From an uncultured Myxococcales bacterium (GTDB lineage Bacteria > Myxococcota_A > UBA9042): a stretch of 50,916 nt of DNA. The position numbers and the translations under genes are program-made. Below the pieces are notes generated by a model. That model ran no database searches. It worked only from the letters and a program-made list of their open reading frames with translations, and was not told the origin of the DNA. The stretch spans positions 1-50,916 of the forward strand of contig CAINLT010000017.1 in NCBI GenBank assembly GCA_903850505.1, given 5' to 3'. Positions 28,070 through 35,862 of this stretch are shown here, piece after piece. Positions within the stretch are counted from its first letter, which is position 1; the number at the start of each line of letters is the position of its first letter.

Positions 28070-29455
28070 TTAGACGATCGGCTCCATCTTCGCCGTGAAC
28101 GCCCGGAGGACCGGCCGCTGTTCAACGACGCGGTAGCCCGGCAGGCGCGCGCGCTGCGCCCACACGTTGGTCACCACCTCGACGAGATAGTCCATGTGGC
28201 TCTGCGTGTACGTCCGCCGCGGGAACGTCAAGCGCACCAGCTCCAGCGCGGCGAGTTCCTCCGGCTGGCCGTCGGTTTCCGCCTTGCCGAACATCAGCGA
28301 GCCGACTTCCACGCCGCGCACGCCGCCTTCCAGGTACAGCGCGTTCACGAGCGCGACGCCCGGAAACTGGTTGCGCGGCAGGTGCGGGGCAAACGCGCCC
28401 GCGTCGAGGTAGACCGCGTGGCCACCGGGCGGCCGCATCATCGGCACACCCAGCTGGTCCAGCCGGTCAAAGACGTAGCGCACGGACGCGTGGCGGTAGT
28501 GGAGGTAGTCCTCGTCCAGCACTTCCTGCAGCCCTTGCGCCAGCGCCTCCAAATCGCGACCCGCCAGCCCGCCATAGGTCGGGAACCCTTCCGTCAGGAT
28601 GAGCCGCGTGCGGCAGAGCTCCGCCAGCGCGTCGTTGTTGATGCCCAGCAGCCCGCCGATGTTCACCAGCCCGTCTTTCTTGGCCGACAGCGTAAACCCG
28701 TCCGCCAGCCGGAACGTCTCGTGGGCGATCTCCGTCGCGGTCCGGTCCCGTTGGCCCGGCTCGCGCATCTTGATGAGCCAGCTGTTTTCGGCGAAGCGCG
28801 CGGCGTCCAGGAACATCGGCACGTGGAATTCGTCGCACAGCGCGCGCACGCCGTGCATGTTGGCGAGGCTGACCGGCTGACCGCCGCCGCGGTTGTTGGT
28901 GATCGTGACCATGACGCACGGCACGTTGCTGCCTTCCCGAACCAGCACGTCGCGCAGCTTGACCAGGTCGAGATCGCCCTTGAACGGCAAATCCGCCTGC
29001 GGGTCCATCGCCTCATCGTGCAGCAGGTCGACCGCGACGCCGCCGAGGAACTCGACGTTGGCGCGCGTCGTATCAAAGTGCGCGTTGGCTGGCACGACGT
29101 TGCCCGGCTTGAGCAGCGCGGAGAACAGGATGTGCTCGGCGGCGCGGCCCTGATGCGTCGGAATCACGTTGCGGATGCCGGTCAGCTCGCGGACCACGGC
29201 CTCCAGCCGGTAGAACGACCGCGAGCCGGCGTACGACTCATCGCCGATCATGATCGCCGCCCATTGCGCCGCCGACATCGCGCCCGTACCGGAATCGGTC
29301 AGGAGATCGATGAGCACTTCGTCAGCATGCAGCGCAAACGGGTTGTACGCCGCGCGGCGCAGCGCGACTTCGCGTTCAGCGGCAGTGGTGATGCCCAGCG
29401 GCTCCACGGCGCGGATGCGAAACGGCTCGATAATCGTACGGTGCGTGTGTTCCAC
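28070..29455 (-). CDS. tnaA: Tryptophanase-like beta-eliminating lyase
   Basis: 461 residues; PLP enzymes of this family split tryptophan (to indole, pyruvate, ammonia) or tyrosine. The sequence IEPFRIRAVEPLG, LTDSGTGAM, THQGRAAEH, GGQPVSLANM, DAARFAENSW and the PLP lysine in LSAKKDGLVNIGG (near residue 260) are intact. Asp in HFDTTR and Val in GVEVGSL match tryptophanase (Asp, Ile) and not tyrosine phenol-lyase (Thr, Arg). However, the position of the tryptophanase C-terminal active-site His (LRHFTA) is Ala (LRAFTA). The GTG at 29455 best fits the family N-terminus; an in-frame TTG at 29524 would add 23 residues. A TACACT at 29489-29494 could be its -10. Family firm, substrate less so. Confidence 0.88.
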   Translation of the reverse strand: MEHTHRTIIEPFRIRAVEPLGITTAAEREVALRRAAYNPFALHADEVLIDLLTDSGTGAMSAAQWAAIMIGDESYAGSRSFYRLEAVVRELTGIRNVIPTHQGRAAEHILFSALLKPGNVVPANAHFDTTRANVEFLGGVAVDLLHDEAMDPQADLPFKGDLDLVKLRDVLVREGSNVPCVMVTITNNRGGGQPVSLANMHGVRALCDEFHVPMFLDAARFAENSWLIKMREPGQRDRTATEIAHETFRLADGFTLSAKKDGLVNIGGLLGINNDALAELCRTRLILTEGFPTYGGLAGRDLEALAQGLQEVLDEDYLHYRHASVRYVFDRLDQLGVPMMRPPGGHAVYLDAGAFAPHLPRNQFPGVALVNALYLEGGVRGVEVGSLMFGKAETDGQPEELAALELVRLTFPRRTYTQSHMDYLVEVVTNVWAQRARLPGYRVVEQRPVLRAFTAKMEPIV

Positions 29456-29565
29456 AGGAGTCCCCGAGGCCGAAAGCGGCCGCGGCGGAGTGTAGCCGGT
29501 TTGCCGGGGCAGGAGCGGGCGCAACCGGAGCGTTTGTCACGGGTTTGTCGTCCCGTTCCCGGCCA

Positions 29566-32500
29566 TCAGCCGGCCCAGCGCCGCCATGCCATGTCGTGCA
29601 ACTCGGCGTGAAAGCCGAGCGCGCTCAGGACGCCGCGGTAGCCGGATCGCGCGGCGGTTTCGTCGCCGACGCGTTCGATGACCCAGCCGTGGCTGCCGCT
29701 CTGGGTGCGCGCGGTGCGGGCGAGAAAGACGCTGAGGCACGCGGCGAGGCGGCTATCGTCGGCCGGCACCAACGGCTCCAGCAACGACCCGCCGCGCCGC
29801 ACGGTCGCGACGAGCGTTTCGCCGTGCCACAGGAGGTGCGTGCCCGCCAGCCGCGGTGGCAGCCACCCGCGCAAGCCCGCGAGATCCAGCCCGCACGCGG
29901 ACGCCGGATCCTGCGCCGCGTGCCACATCACGCGCGGCTCCGGCGCCGTGCGCAGGCGCTCCACCGCGCGCGGCGAGGCCATCTGCAGCCCGTTCACGCC
30001 GGCAACAAAGTGGCCTGCGACAAGCTCGCCGGCCAACTCCAGCGCCCGCATGGTCGGCAGGAGCCGCTGCCAGGTCGTCGGCGCCACTTCATGGGCCAGC
30101 GCCTCGCGAAACAGGATGCCGTGGCGATCCGCCAACTGCAGCACCCGCTCCTTGTTGCGCTCCGCCTCGTCCAGCGCGTCGACCGCCGGCGTCACAACCA
30201 GCGCCTGCCAGGCCCCCGGATGCAGCCGCCCCTCGCTCATCGCGCGACCCACCCGGCGCGACCGCGGCGGATCGGCGGGCGGGGCAAAATCCGTGCGCAG
30301 CCCCTGCCGTAGCGCCTGCACGCTGTCGTTTGTCACCGCGCCCTGGAACGCCAGCAGCCACAGTTCCCGCGCGACGTCCGCCAGTTGCCGATTGTGCCGC
30401 TGCGCCAGCGCCGCCACGTCGTAGCGGGCAAACGGGTCCGGCAGCAGCGTCTGCGGCGCGATCGGCGCGTCATGGAACAGCTCCAGCGCCTGCCGCGGCA
30501 GAAAGGCGACCTTGGGACCCGCGCTGCCCAGCCACAGCAGGTCGGTTTGGTCCATCAGCGCGTCCAGCCACGCGGGCTGGTAGTCGGCCACGCGCGCCGG
30601 GAGGATATCCGTTTCCCACAGCGCCACGGGGCTCGGCAGGCCGTACAGAGGCCGAAGCGCCTGTTCGACCGCCTCAGGTCCCGCGGCGTCGCCTTCCGCG
30701 CCCACGCCTTGCCAGTGCGCCCGCCAAGCCGGCCAGCGCGTCAGCGGCATCGGGTCCAGCCGCGGCCGCTGCGCCGCCCGCGTCAACCGCAGCAGCCGTT
30801 CCATGTGCTCCGGCAGCAGCCAGAGCGGCGCGTCGTCGTCGCGGCACACTGGCCGGAGCAGCGCATTCATCTGCACGCGCGCTGGCTCCAGCGCTGCCGC
30901 CACCCGTTCAGGCGCGATTGCCAACAGGTCCGCCAGATCCTGCGGCGGCAGCGGGCCGTGCTGGGCCAGTAAATCCAGCAGCAGGAGCCCCAACGCGCGC
31001 TCATCGGCGAGCGCGACGTGCAGCAACGCCAGCCGATCGCGCCGCGCCACGCCGCCGGCAAAAGTCACCGCCTCGCCTGCGAGATCCGCCGGCCAGTCCC
31101 CGCCTTCCAGTTGCGCCGCCCGGTGCAGCGCCGCCCACGCGGCGTGCGGAACCAGCAGGTGGTCGTACAGCCAGGCGCGGACATCCGCCAATTCAGTCGG
31201 CGCCCAGCCCGGCAGCGTCCGCATGAGCCGACCGCGCAGGGCGTCGAGCACCGCGACCGGCACGCGCATCCCGCTGTCCCGCGCCGCCGACTGCACCGCC
31301 TGCTCGCCCAACGGCACGCGCTGGCCCGGCGCATCGTCGTCGTACATCGCCGCGTTCACCTCGGCCCACACCAGCCCTTGGGCCAGTGGCGACGGCTCCG
31401 CGGTCCGCACCACGTCCAGGGCGATCGCGCCGTCGTGCAGCAGATCGAGTTGCGCACCCAGCGCCGGCAGGTCCATCCACTCCGTCAGGCACGTCCGCCA
31501 GACGTCGGCGATGAGCGGAAAATCCGCCAGCTCGCTCACCATTTCCAGCATCTGCTTGGCGCGCTGGCGGGTCAGCCACAGCGGAATCCGCTTGTTTGGC
31601 CGCCGCGGTAACAGCAGCGACCGCCCCGCCGCCTCGCGAAAACGCGCGCCGAAGAGACCGGTCTTGCCGAGCGACAACCGCAGGAGCGGCTCGATGCGAT
31701 CGCTTGTCACGCGCCGCAGCAGGTCCACGACGCCGTCGATCGGGCAGGGGGCGGCGATACCCAGGCAGAAATCCGTCGTCGTCACCACCCACGCTTCGCC
31801 GCGATCCAGTTGCGCCGCGGCCTGCAGCGCCAGCGCCCACGGTCGCAGCGCCATCCCGCCCCACGGCGCGTGGACGATGATCTGCAGGTTCTGGCCCACG
31901 GCGCCGTCATCCCGCGCGGTCCGCGACGGACAGGCTTCCACAACCAGCCGCGCGGCGTGTGGCAAGCCCCGCGTCGCCCGCGCCTGCCGGGTCACGAGGT
32001 CGCGCAACCGCGCCTGCGCCGCCGCGTCCAGCTGCGGCAGGTCGACCGGATGGTGCCGCTCGCGGTCCAACTGCTGCAGCAGCAGGGCGATCTCGTGGGC
32101 CAAAGCCGCGGGCATCGCCTCCTCCTCTGAGCGCCAAAACGGTGCCATCGGCCGACTGCCGCGGCCCGGCGAGACCTCCACCGCATCGTCCAGGATCTGC
32201 TCGATGCGCCACGATTGCGCGCCGATGGAGAACTCGTCGCCGACGCGCCGCTCCCACACAAACTCCTCGTCCAGCTCGCCGAGCTTGGCGCCGCTGCCGC
32301 TGATGCGCGCCGTGAAGTAGCCGCGGTCCGGGATGACGCCGCCCGATTCCGCCAGGAGCCGCCGCATCCCGGCGCGGGCCAGTACATTGCCCTGCGCGTC
32401 CACGTCCAGCCGCGGCAGCAACGCCGGCAGGCGCACGTCGCCATACGCCCCGCGCAGCATCGCCAGCACGTTGTCAAAGTCGCTGCGCGCCAGCTCGTGG

Positions 32501-33810
32501 TAGGCGTCGATCCGCCGCACAAAGTCGTAGAGCGCGTCCGGCTGGCGCGGCTCCGTCAGGCACAGGCCGATCAGCAGCTGCGGGAGCACGTCCAGCGGCG
32601 CCTCGATCGGCACAATCGCCTCGGTCTTGCCGCCCTGCACAAGCGGCACGAGCGCGGCGGCCACCAGCGCATCGACGGCGTGCAGCGGCAACAGCGTGCC
32701 GTGGCTGGTTGCGCCCACGTGATGGCCTGCGCGGCCCACCCGCTGGATCGCGGACGCGATGGAACGCGGCGCACCCAGGAGCACCACTTCATCCAGATCG
32801 CCGATGTCGATGCCCAACTCCAGGGACGACGTCGCGACCACTGCCCGCAGCTCGCCGCGCGCCAGCCGATGTTCCACGCTGCGGCGAATCTCCTTGGACA
32901 GCGAACCGTGATGCGCCGCGACCCATGGCTCCGCGTCATCGGCGACCAGCAGCCGCGCCAGCCGCTCGGCGCTCCGCCGACTGGCGGTAAAGAACAGCGT
33001 GCTCTTGTGCTGCCAGGCGATCTCCCGGCAAGTGCGCACCACCGCCGGCCACGCGCCGTCCTCCTGCTCGCCCTCGGGCGCCAGCCACGCGGGATCGCGC
33101 ACTTGCAGGTGGAGCGTCTTCTGCGCCGGCGGCGCGACCAACGTCACCGGCCGCGGCCGCCCATCGGGCTGCCAACCGCCGACAAACCGGCCAATCCGCT
33201 CCAGCGGCCGCACCGTCGCCGACAGCGCCACGCGTTGCGGTTCATGGGCCAGATCGGCGAGCTGCTCGACGCCCGCCATCAGCAGCGTGCCGCGCCGGCT
33301 CTGCGCCACGTCATGCACTTCGTCCAGCACGATCAGCCGCACGTGCGCCAGCATCTCGCGGCCGCGCCCGGACAGGAGCAGCAACTGCAGGCTCTCCGGC
33401 GTCGTGGCCAGGATCTCCGGCGGCCGGCGCAGCATCCGTTGGCGCTCCACCTGCGTCGTGTCGCCCGTGCGCAGCTGCACGCGGATATTCGGCACCGGCC
33501 GATCGGCGGCCTGCAGCCGCGCGGTGAGGGCTTCCAGCGGCGTCTGCAGGTTGCGCTGGATGTCGGCGGCCAGCGCTTTGAGCGGTGAGATGTACAGCAC
33601 GCTCAGCTGACCCGCCGGCCACGCGCCCGTCAGCAGTTGTTGCATCGGCCAGAAGAACGCCGCCAGCGTCTTGCCGCTGCCCGTCGGTGCGGTCGCGAGC
33701 ACGTGCTGGCCTTGCGCCACCGCCGCCCAGGTCTGCGCCTGCACGGGCGTCGGCGCGCCGTAGCGCGTCTGGAACCAGTCGGCGATCTCCGGGTCAAACT
33801 GCGCGCGCAC
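29566..33810 (-). CDS. lhr: Long ATP-dependent helicase of the Lhr family
   Basis: 1414 residues. Superfamily 2 helicase motifs are clear: ATAPTGSGKTLAAF (I), TTPESLQLLLL (Ic region), DEVHDVAQS (II, DEVH as in Lhr), ALSATVRPL (III), then SLELGIDIGDLDEV and IQRVGRAGHHVG (V-VI). A winged-helix/Lhr-core region follows, and a long C-terminal extension comparable with E. coli Lhr (about 1500 residues). Lhr proteins unwind RNA:DNA or DNA and take part in repair. The start is the GTG at 33810, preceded by AAGGAG six bases upstream inside the end of the ABC ATPase gene; longer frames upstream overlap that gene. It is the last member of the six-gene run. Confidence 0.93.
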   Translation of the reverse strand: MRAQFDPEIADWFQTRYGAPTPVQAQTWAAVAQGQHVLATAPTGSGKTLAAFFWPMQQLLTGAWPAGQLSVLYISPLKALAADIQRNLQTPLEALTARLQAADRPVPNIRVQLRTGDTTQVERQRMLRRPPEILATTPESLQLLLLSGRGREMLAHVRLIVLDEVHDVAQSRRGTLLMAGVEQLADLAHEPQRVALSATVRPLERIGRFVGGWQPDGRPRPVTLVAPPAQKTLHLQVRDPAWLAPEGEQEDGAWPAVVRTCREIAWQHKSTLFFTASRRSAERLARLLVADDAEPWVAAHHGSLSKEIRRSVEHRLARGELRAVVATSSLELGIDIGDLDEVVLLGAPRSIASAIQRVGRAGHHVGATSHGTLLPLHAVDALVAAALVPLVQGGKTEAIVPIEAPLDVLPQLLIGLCLTEPRQPDALYDFVRRIDAYHELARSDFDNVLAMLRGAYGDVRLPALLPRLDVDAQGNVLARAGMRRLLAESGGVIPDRGYFTARISGSGAKLGELDEEFVWERRVGDEFSIGAQSWRIEQILDDAVEVSPGRGSRPMAPFWRSEEEAMPAALAHEIALLLQQLDRERHHPVDLPQLDAAAQARLRDLVTRQARATRGLPHAARLVVEACPSRTARDDGAVGQNLQIIVHAPWGGMALRPWALALQAAAQLDRGEAWVVTTTDFCLGIAAPCPIDGVVDLLRRVTSDRIEPLLRLSLGKTGLFGARFREAAGRSLLLPRRPNKRIPLWLTRQRAKQMLEMVSELADFPLIADVWRTCLTEWMDLPALGAQLDLLHDGAIALDVVRTAEPSPLAQGLVWAEVNAAMYDDDAPGQRVPLGEQAVQSAARDSGMRVPVAVLDALRGRLMRTLPGWAPTELADVRAWLYDHLLVPHAAWAALHRAAQLEGGDWPADLAGEAVTFAGGVARRDRLALLHVALADERALGLLLLDLLAQHGPLPPQDLADLLAIAPERVAAALEPARVQMNALLRPVCRDDDAPLWLLPEHMERLLRLTRAAQRPRLDPMPLTRWPAWRAHWQGVGAEGDAAGPEAVEQALRPLYGLPSPVALWETDILPARVADYQPAWLDALMDQTDLLWLGSAGPKVAFLPRQALELFHDAPIAPQTLLPDPFARYDVAALAQRHNRQLADVARELWLLAFQGAVTNDSVQALRQGLRTDFAPPADPPRSRRVGRAMSEGRLHPGAWQALVVTPAVDALDEAERNKERVLQLADRHGILFREALAHEVAPTTWQRLLPTMRALELAGELVAGHFVAGVNGLQMASPRAVERLRTAPEPRVMWHAAQDPASACGLDLAGLRGWLPPRLAGTHLLWHGETLVATVRRGGSLLEPLVPADDSRLAACLSVFLARTARTQSGSHGWVIERVGDETAARSGYRGVLSALGFHAELHDMAWRRWAG

Positions 33811-33816
33811 GGTTGG

Positions 33817-33822
33817 CTCCTT
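33817..33822 (-). promoter_or_regulatory. Ribosome binding site deciding the lhr start
   Basis: AAGGAG on the minus strand, six bases before GTG at 33810 and only just past the stop of the ABC ATPase gene; it argues for tight coupling. Confidence 0.7.
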
Positions 33823-33823
33823 C

Positions 33824-34549
33824 TCAGCCCATTGCGCGAAGCACCGCGGCTTCAAATTGCCGCGCATCGCCGCGAAATTCTGCCAGTTGCGCCGCGTCCA
33901 GATCCAGCGCCCAGCGGCCCTTGGCCAGCACCAGCGCGCGATCGGCCACCGCCAGCGTCGCCTCCGCCAGATGGCTCGCGAGCACCAGGGCCGTCCCGGC
34001 ATCGCGGCTCGCCTGGATCAGCCCGCGCAACGCCAGCGCGGACCGCACATCCAGCCCCGCGTGCGGCTCATCGAGCAAGATGAGCGGCGTCCGCGCCAGG
34101 AACGCCAGCATCAGCGCGACCTTGTGCGCCGTGCCGCCCGACAACGCCCGCACCGGCCGATTCAGCACGCCGTCGATGCGCAGCGTTTCGGCGAGGGTCC
34201 GCATTTGCGCCAGCGTCGCCTCGGTCGGCAGGCCGCGAAACGCCACCAGCGCTTGCACATGCTCCAGCGGCGTCAGCAACTGCGCGAGCGGCGGGTGTTG
34301 CGCGACGTGGATCAGCTTTCGCGACGCCAACTCGGGCTGCTGCACGGCATCGACGTCGGCAATCCGCAGCGCACCGTCCGCCAGCGCCAATTCACACGCC
34401 AGCGTCCGCAGCAACGTGGACTTGCCCGCGCCGTTCTCGCCGAGCACCACCGTCACTTGGCCCGGCTGCAGCGCCAAATCGAGATTGGCGAGCACGGCTT
34501 GCTCGCCGTAACGCTGGACCATGCCGGTCGCTTGCAGGATTGCGCTCAC
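33824..34549 (-). CDS. ABC transporter ATP-binding protein
   Basis: 241 residues from a GTG that overlaps the stop of the membrane protein gene (GTGA). Walker A is GENGAGKST (about 37-45), the signature is LSGGTAHKVAL, Walker B is LILLDEPHAGLD, and the H-loop lies in VLASHLAEA. Length and single nucleotide-binding domain fit the ABC-2/heme-exporter-like branch, which pairs with a separate membrane protein; that partner is surely the gene just upstream. Longer frames reaching back to 34981 are antisense-like extensions over the membrane gene and are rejected. Cargo is unknown; its place behind signalling genes makes export of a lipidic signal possible. Confidence 0.93.
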   Translation of the reverse strand: MSAILQATGMVQRYGEQAVLANLDLALQPGQVTVVLGENGAGKSTLLRTLACELALADGALRIADVDAVQQPELASRKLIHVAQHPPLAQLLTPLEHVQALVAFRGLPTEATLAQMRTLAETLRIDGVLNRPVRALSGGTAHKVALMLAFLARTPLILLDEPHAGLDVRSALALRGLIQASRDAGTALVLASHLAEATLAVADRALVLAKGRWALDLDAAQLAEFRGDARQFEAAVLRAMG

Positions 34550-35856
34550 AGTGCCCCCGTTGCGGCCGCGGCGAGGCCAGCGGCGTAGATCAGCCACGCG
34601 ATGCGCGATGCATGCGGCGAGATGGACCTGCCGCGCAACAGCCACGCCGCCGCACCCACACCCAGCGGCAGGCCAATCGCCGCGTCCAGACCATTGCCGC
34701 GCCAAGCGAAGAGGGCCAGCAACGCCAGCGCCGGCAAGGTCAGGCCCAACGCCAGCCGCCGCAGGACCGCCCAGCGCGCCGATTCGGTCAAGCCCAGCCA
34801 GTGGCTCGCGGACCACGCCGGCTCTGCAATCAGCGCGCGGGCGCGGAGGTGCGCGACGGCGGCAAAGCCAAAGGCGGACGTCCCGAGCGCCCAGTGCGCA
34901 GCGTCCGCGCGGACCAGCAGCGTCGTGACCAGCGCCAATGCCAGCGTCGCGATGCCGGCCAGCGGCCAGCGGCGATGCCAAGCCCGCGCCAGAAACCGTT
35001 GCTCATCGGTGGATTGTCCGAGCGTCAGCCACGCGGGCGGCTCGTCCAGACCGTCGGATTGGGCAAAACGGCTCGCGTGCGCCTGCTCGACCGCGCGCAG
35101 GCCGGCGTGCAGCCACGGACGGGCGCGGCGGAACGTCCCGGCCGCGAAACGCGCGCCAAGCAGCATGCCAATCACCGGCAGAAGCCGCCATACGGTCGGA
35201 GTCAGCCATTCCGGACGGGCGTTCCAGACCGCGGTGAGAAACGCCACGGGCGCCAGCGCGCCAACCAGCGCGAAGGCCGGCAAGTACAGCAGCGGCGCAC
35301 TTTCCGCGGGACCAAAAGCGCCGCCGCCAGACACCGCCGCCCAGCCCGCGTGTTTTCCACCTGCCAGCAGCCGCAGCCCGTGCAGCATCGCGGCAATCGC
35401 CAAGCCCGCAGTCAGCGGCACCACACCCGCCAGCACCGCCGCGACGTGCAGCAGCAGCGGCGAACCAAGCCACAGGCCGTCCAGCGCCAGCGCCACCGGC
35501 ACGGTCAACAGCAGCGCGGTCCACAGCAGCACGTCGCGCAGGCTCGTCTGCAGCGTCGCGTGCGCCGTTTCTCCGAGCAGCCGGCGCGTCGCCAGCTGCG
35601 GCGGCGTCGTCACGAGTTGCAGCACCAGCAGCGGCAGGGGCACCGTCAGGAGCGCGGCCAGACGCAGCGTCAAATCAGCGACTTGCTCAGGCTGGGTGTG
35701 TTGCAGCGCCGGGGCGAGGAAGAAGTGCACGGCGATCAGCAGCGGCGCCACGAGCGGCAAAGTCCACCGGATCAGGTTCGCGTGCAGGAGTTTCGTCGGC
35801 TTGCTGGACATCGCCGGCAGTGTGGCGGACTCGCCTGGAAACGGCCAGTCCTCCAT
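34546..35856 (-). CDS. Polytopic membrane protein, probable permease partner of the ABC ATPase
   Basis: 436 residues rich in Leu, Ala and Val with about ten hydrophobic segments (LIRWTLPLVAPLLIAVHFF, LAALLTVPLPLLVLQLV, LWTALLLTVPVALAL, LLHVAAVLAGVVPLTAGL, and others through LGLTLPALALLALFAW). A central stretch with Arg and Glu is the longest soluble loop. No family was recognised, but the overlap with the ATPase start and six-base gap from the histidine kinase stop make an ABC permease the obvious role. The ATG at 35856 is used; one at 35811 is an alternative. Confidence 0.75.
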   Translation of the reverse strand: MEDWPFPGESATLPAMSSKPTKLLHANLIRWTLPLVAPLLIAVHFFLAPALQHTQPEQVADLTLRLAALLTVPLPLLVLQLVTTPPQLATRRLLGETAHATLQTSLRDVLLWTALLLTVPVALALDGLWLGSPLLLHVAAVLAGVVPLTAGLAIAAMLHGLRLLAGGKHAGWAAVSGGGAFGPAESAPLLYLPAFALVGALAPVAFLTAVWNARPEWLTPTVWRLLPVIGMLLGARFAAGTFRRARPWLHAGLRAVEQAHASRFAQSDGLDEPPAWLTLGQSTDEQRFLARAWHRRWPLAGIATLALALVTTLLVRADAAHWALGTSAFGFAAVAHLRARALIAEPAWSASHWLGLTESARWAVLRRLALGLTLPALALLALFAWRGNGLDAAIGLPLGVGAAAWLLRGRSISPHASRIAWLIYAAGLAAAATGAL

Positions 35857-35862
35857 CGCCGA

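Noticed and set aside
29456..29524. TTG start for the tryptophanase-like gene at 29524
   Set aside because: The added 23 residues do not match the family N-terminus, and a -10-like TACACT lies inside the extension.
33811..34002. Upstream extension of the Lhr frame
   Set aside because: Lies over the end of the ABC ATPase gene with Trp/Arg-rich shadow sequence; GTG 33810 has a good ribosome site.
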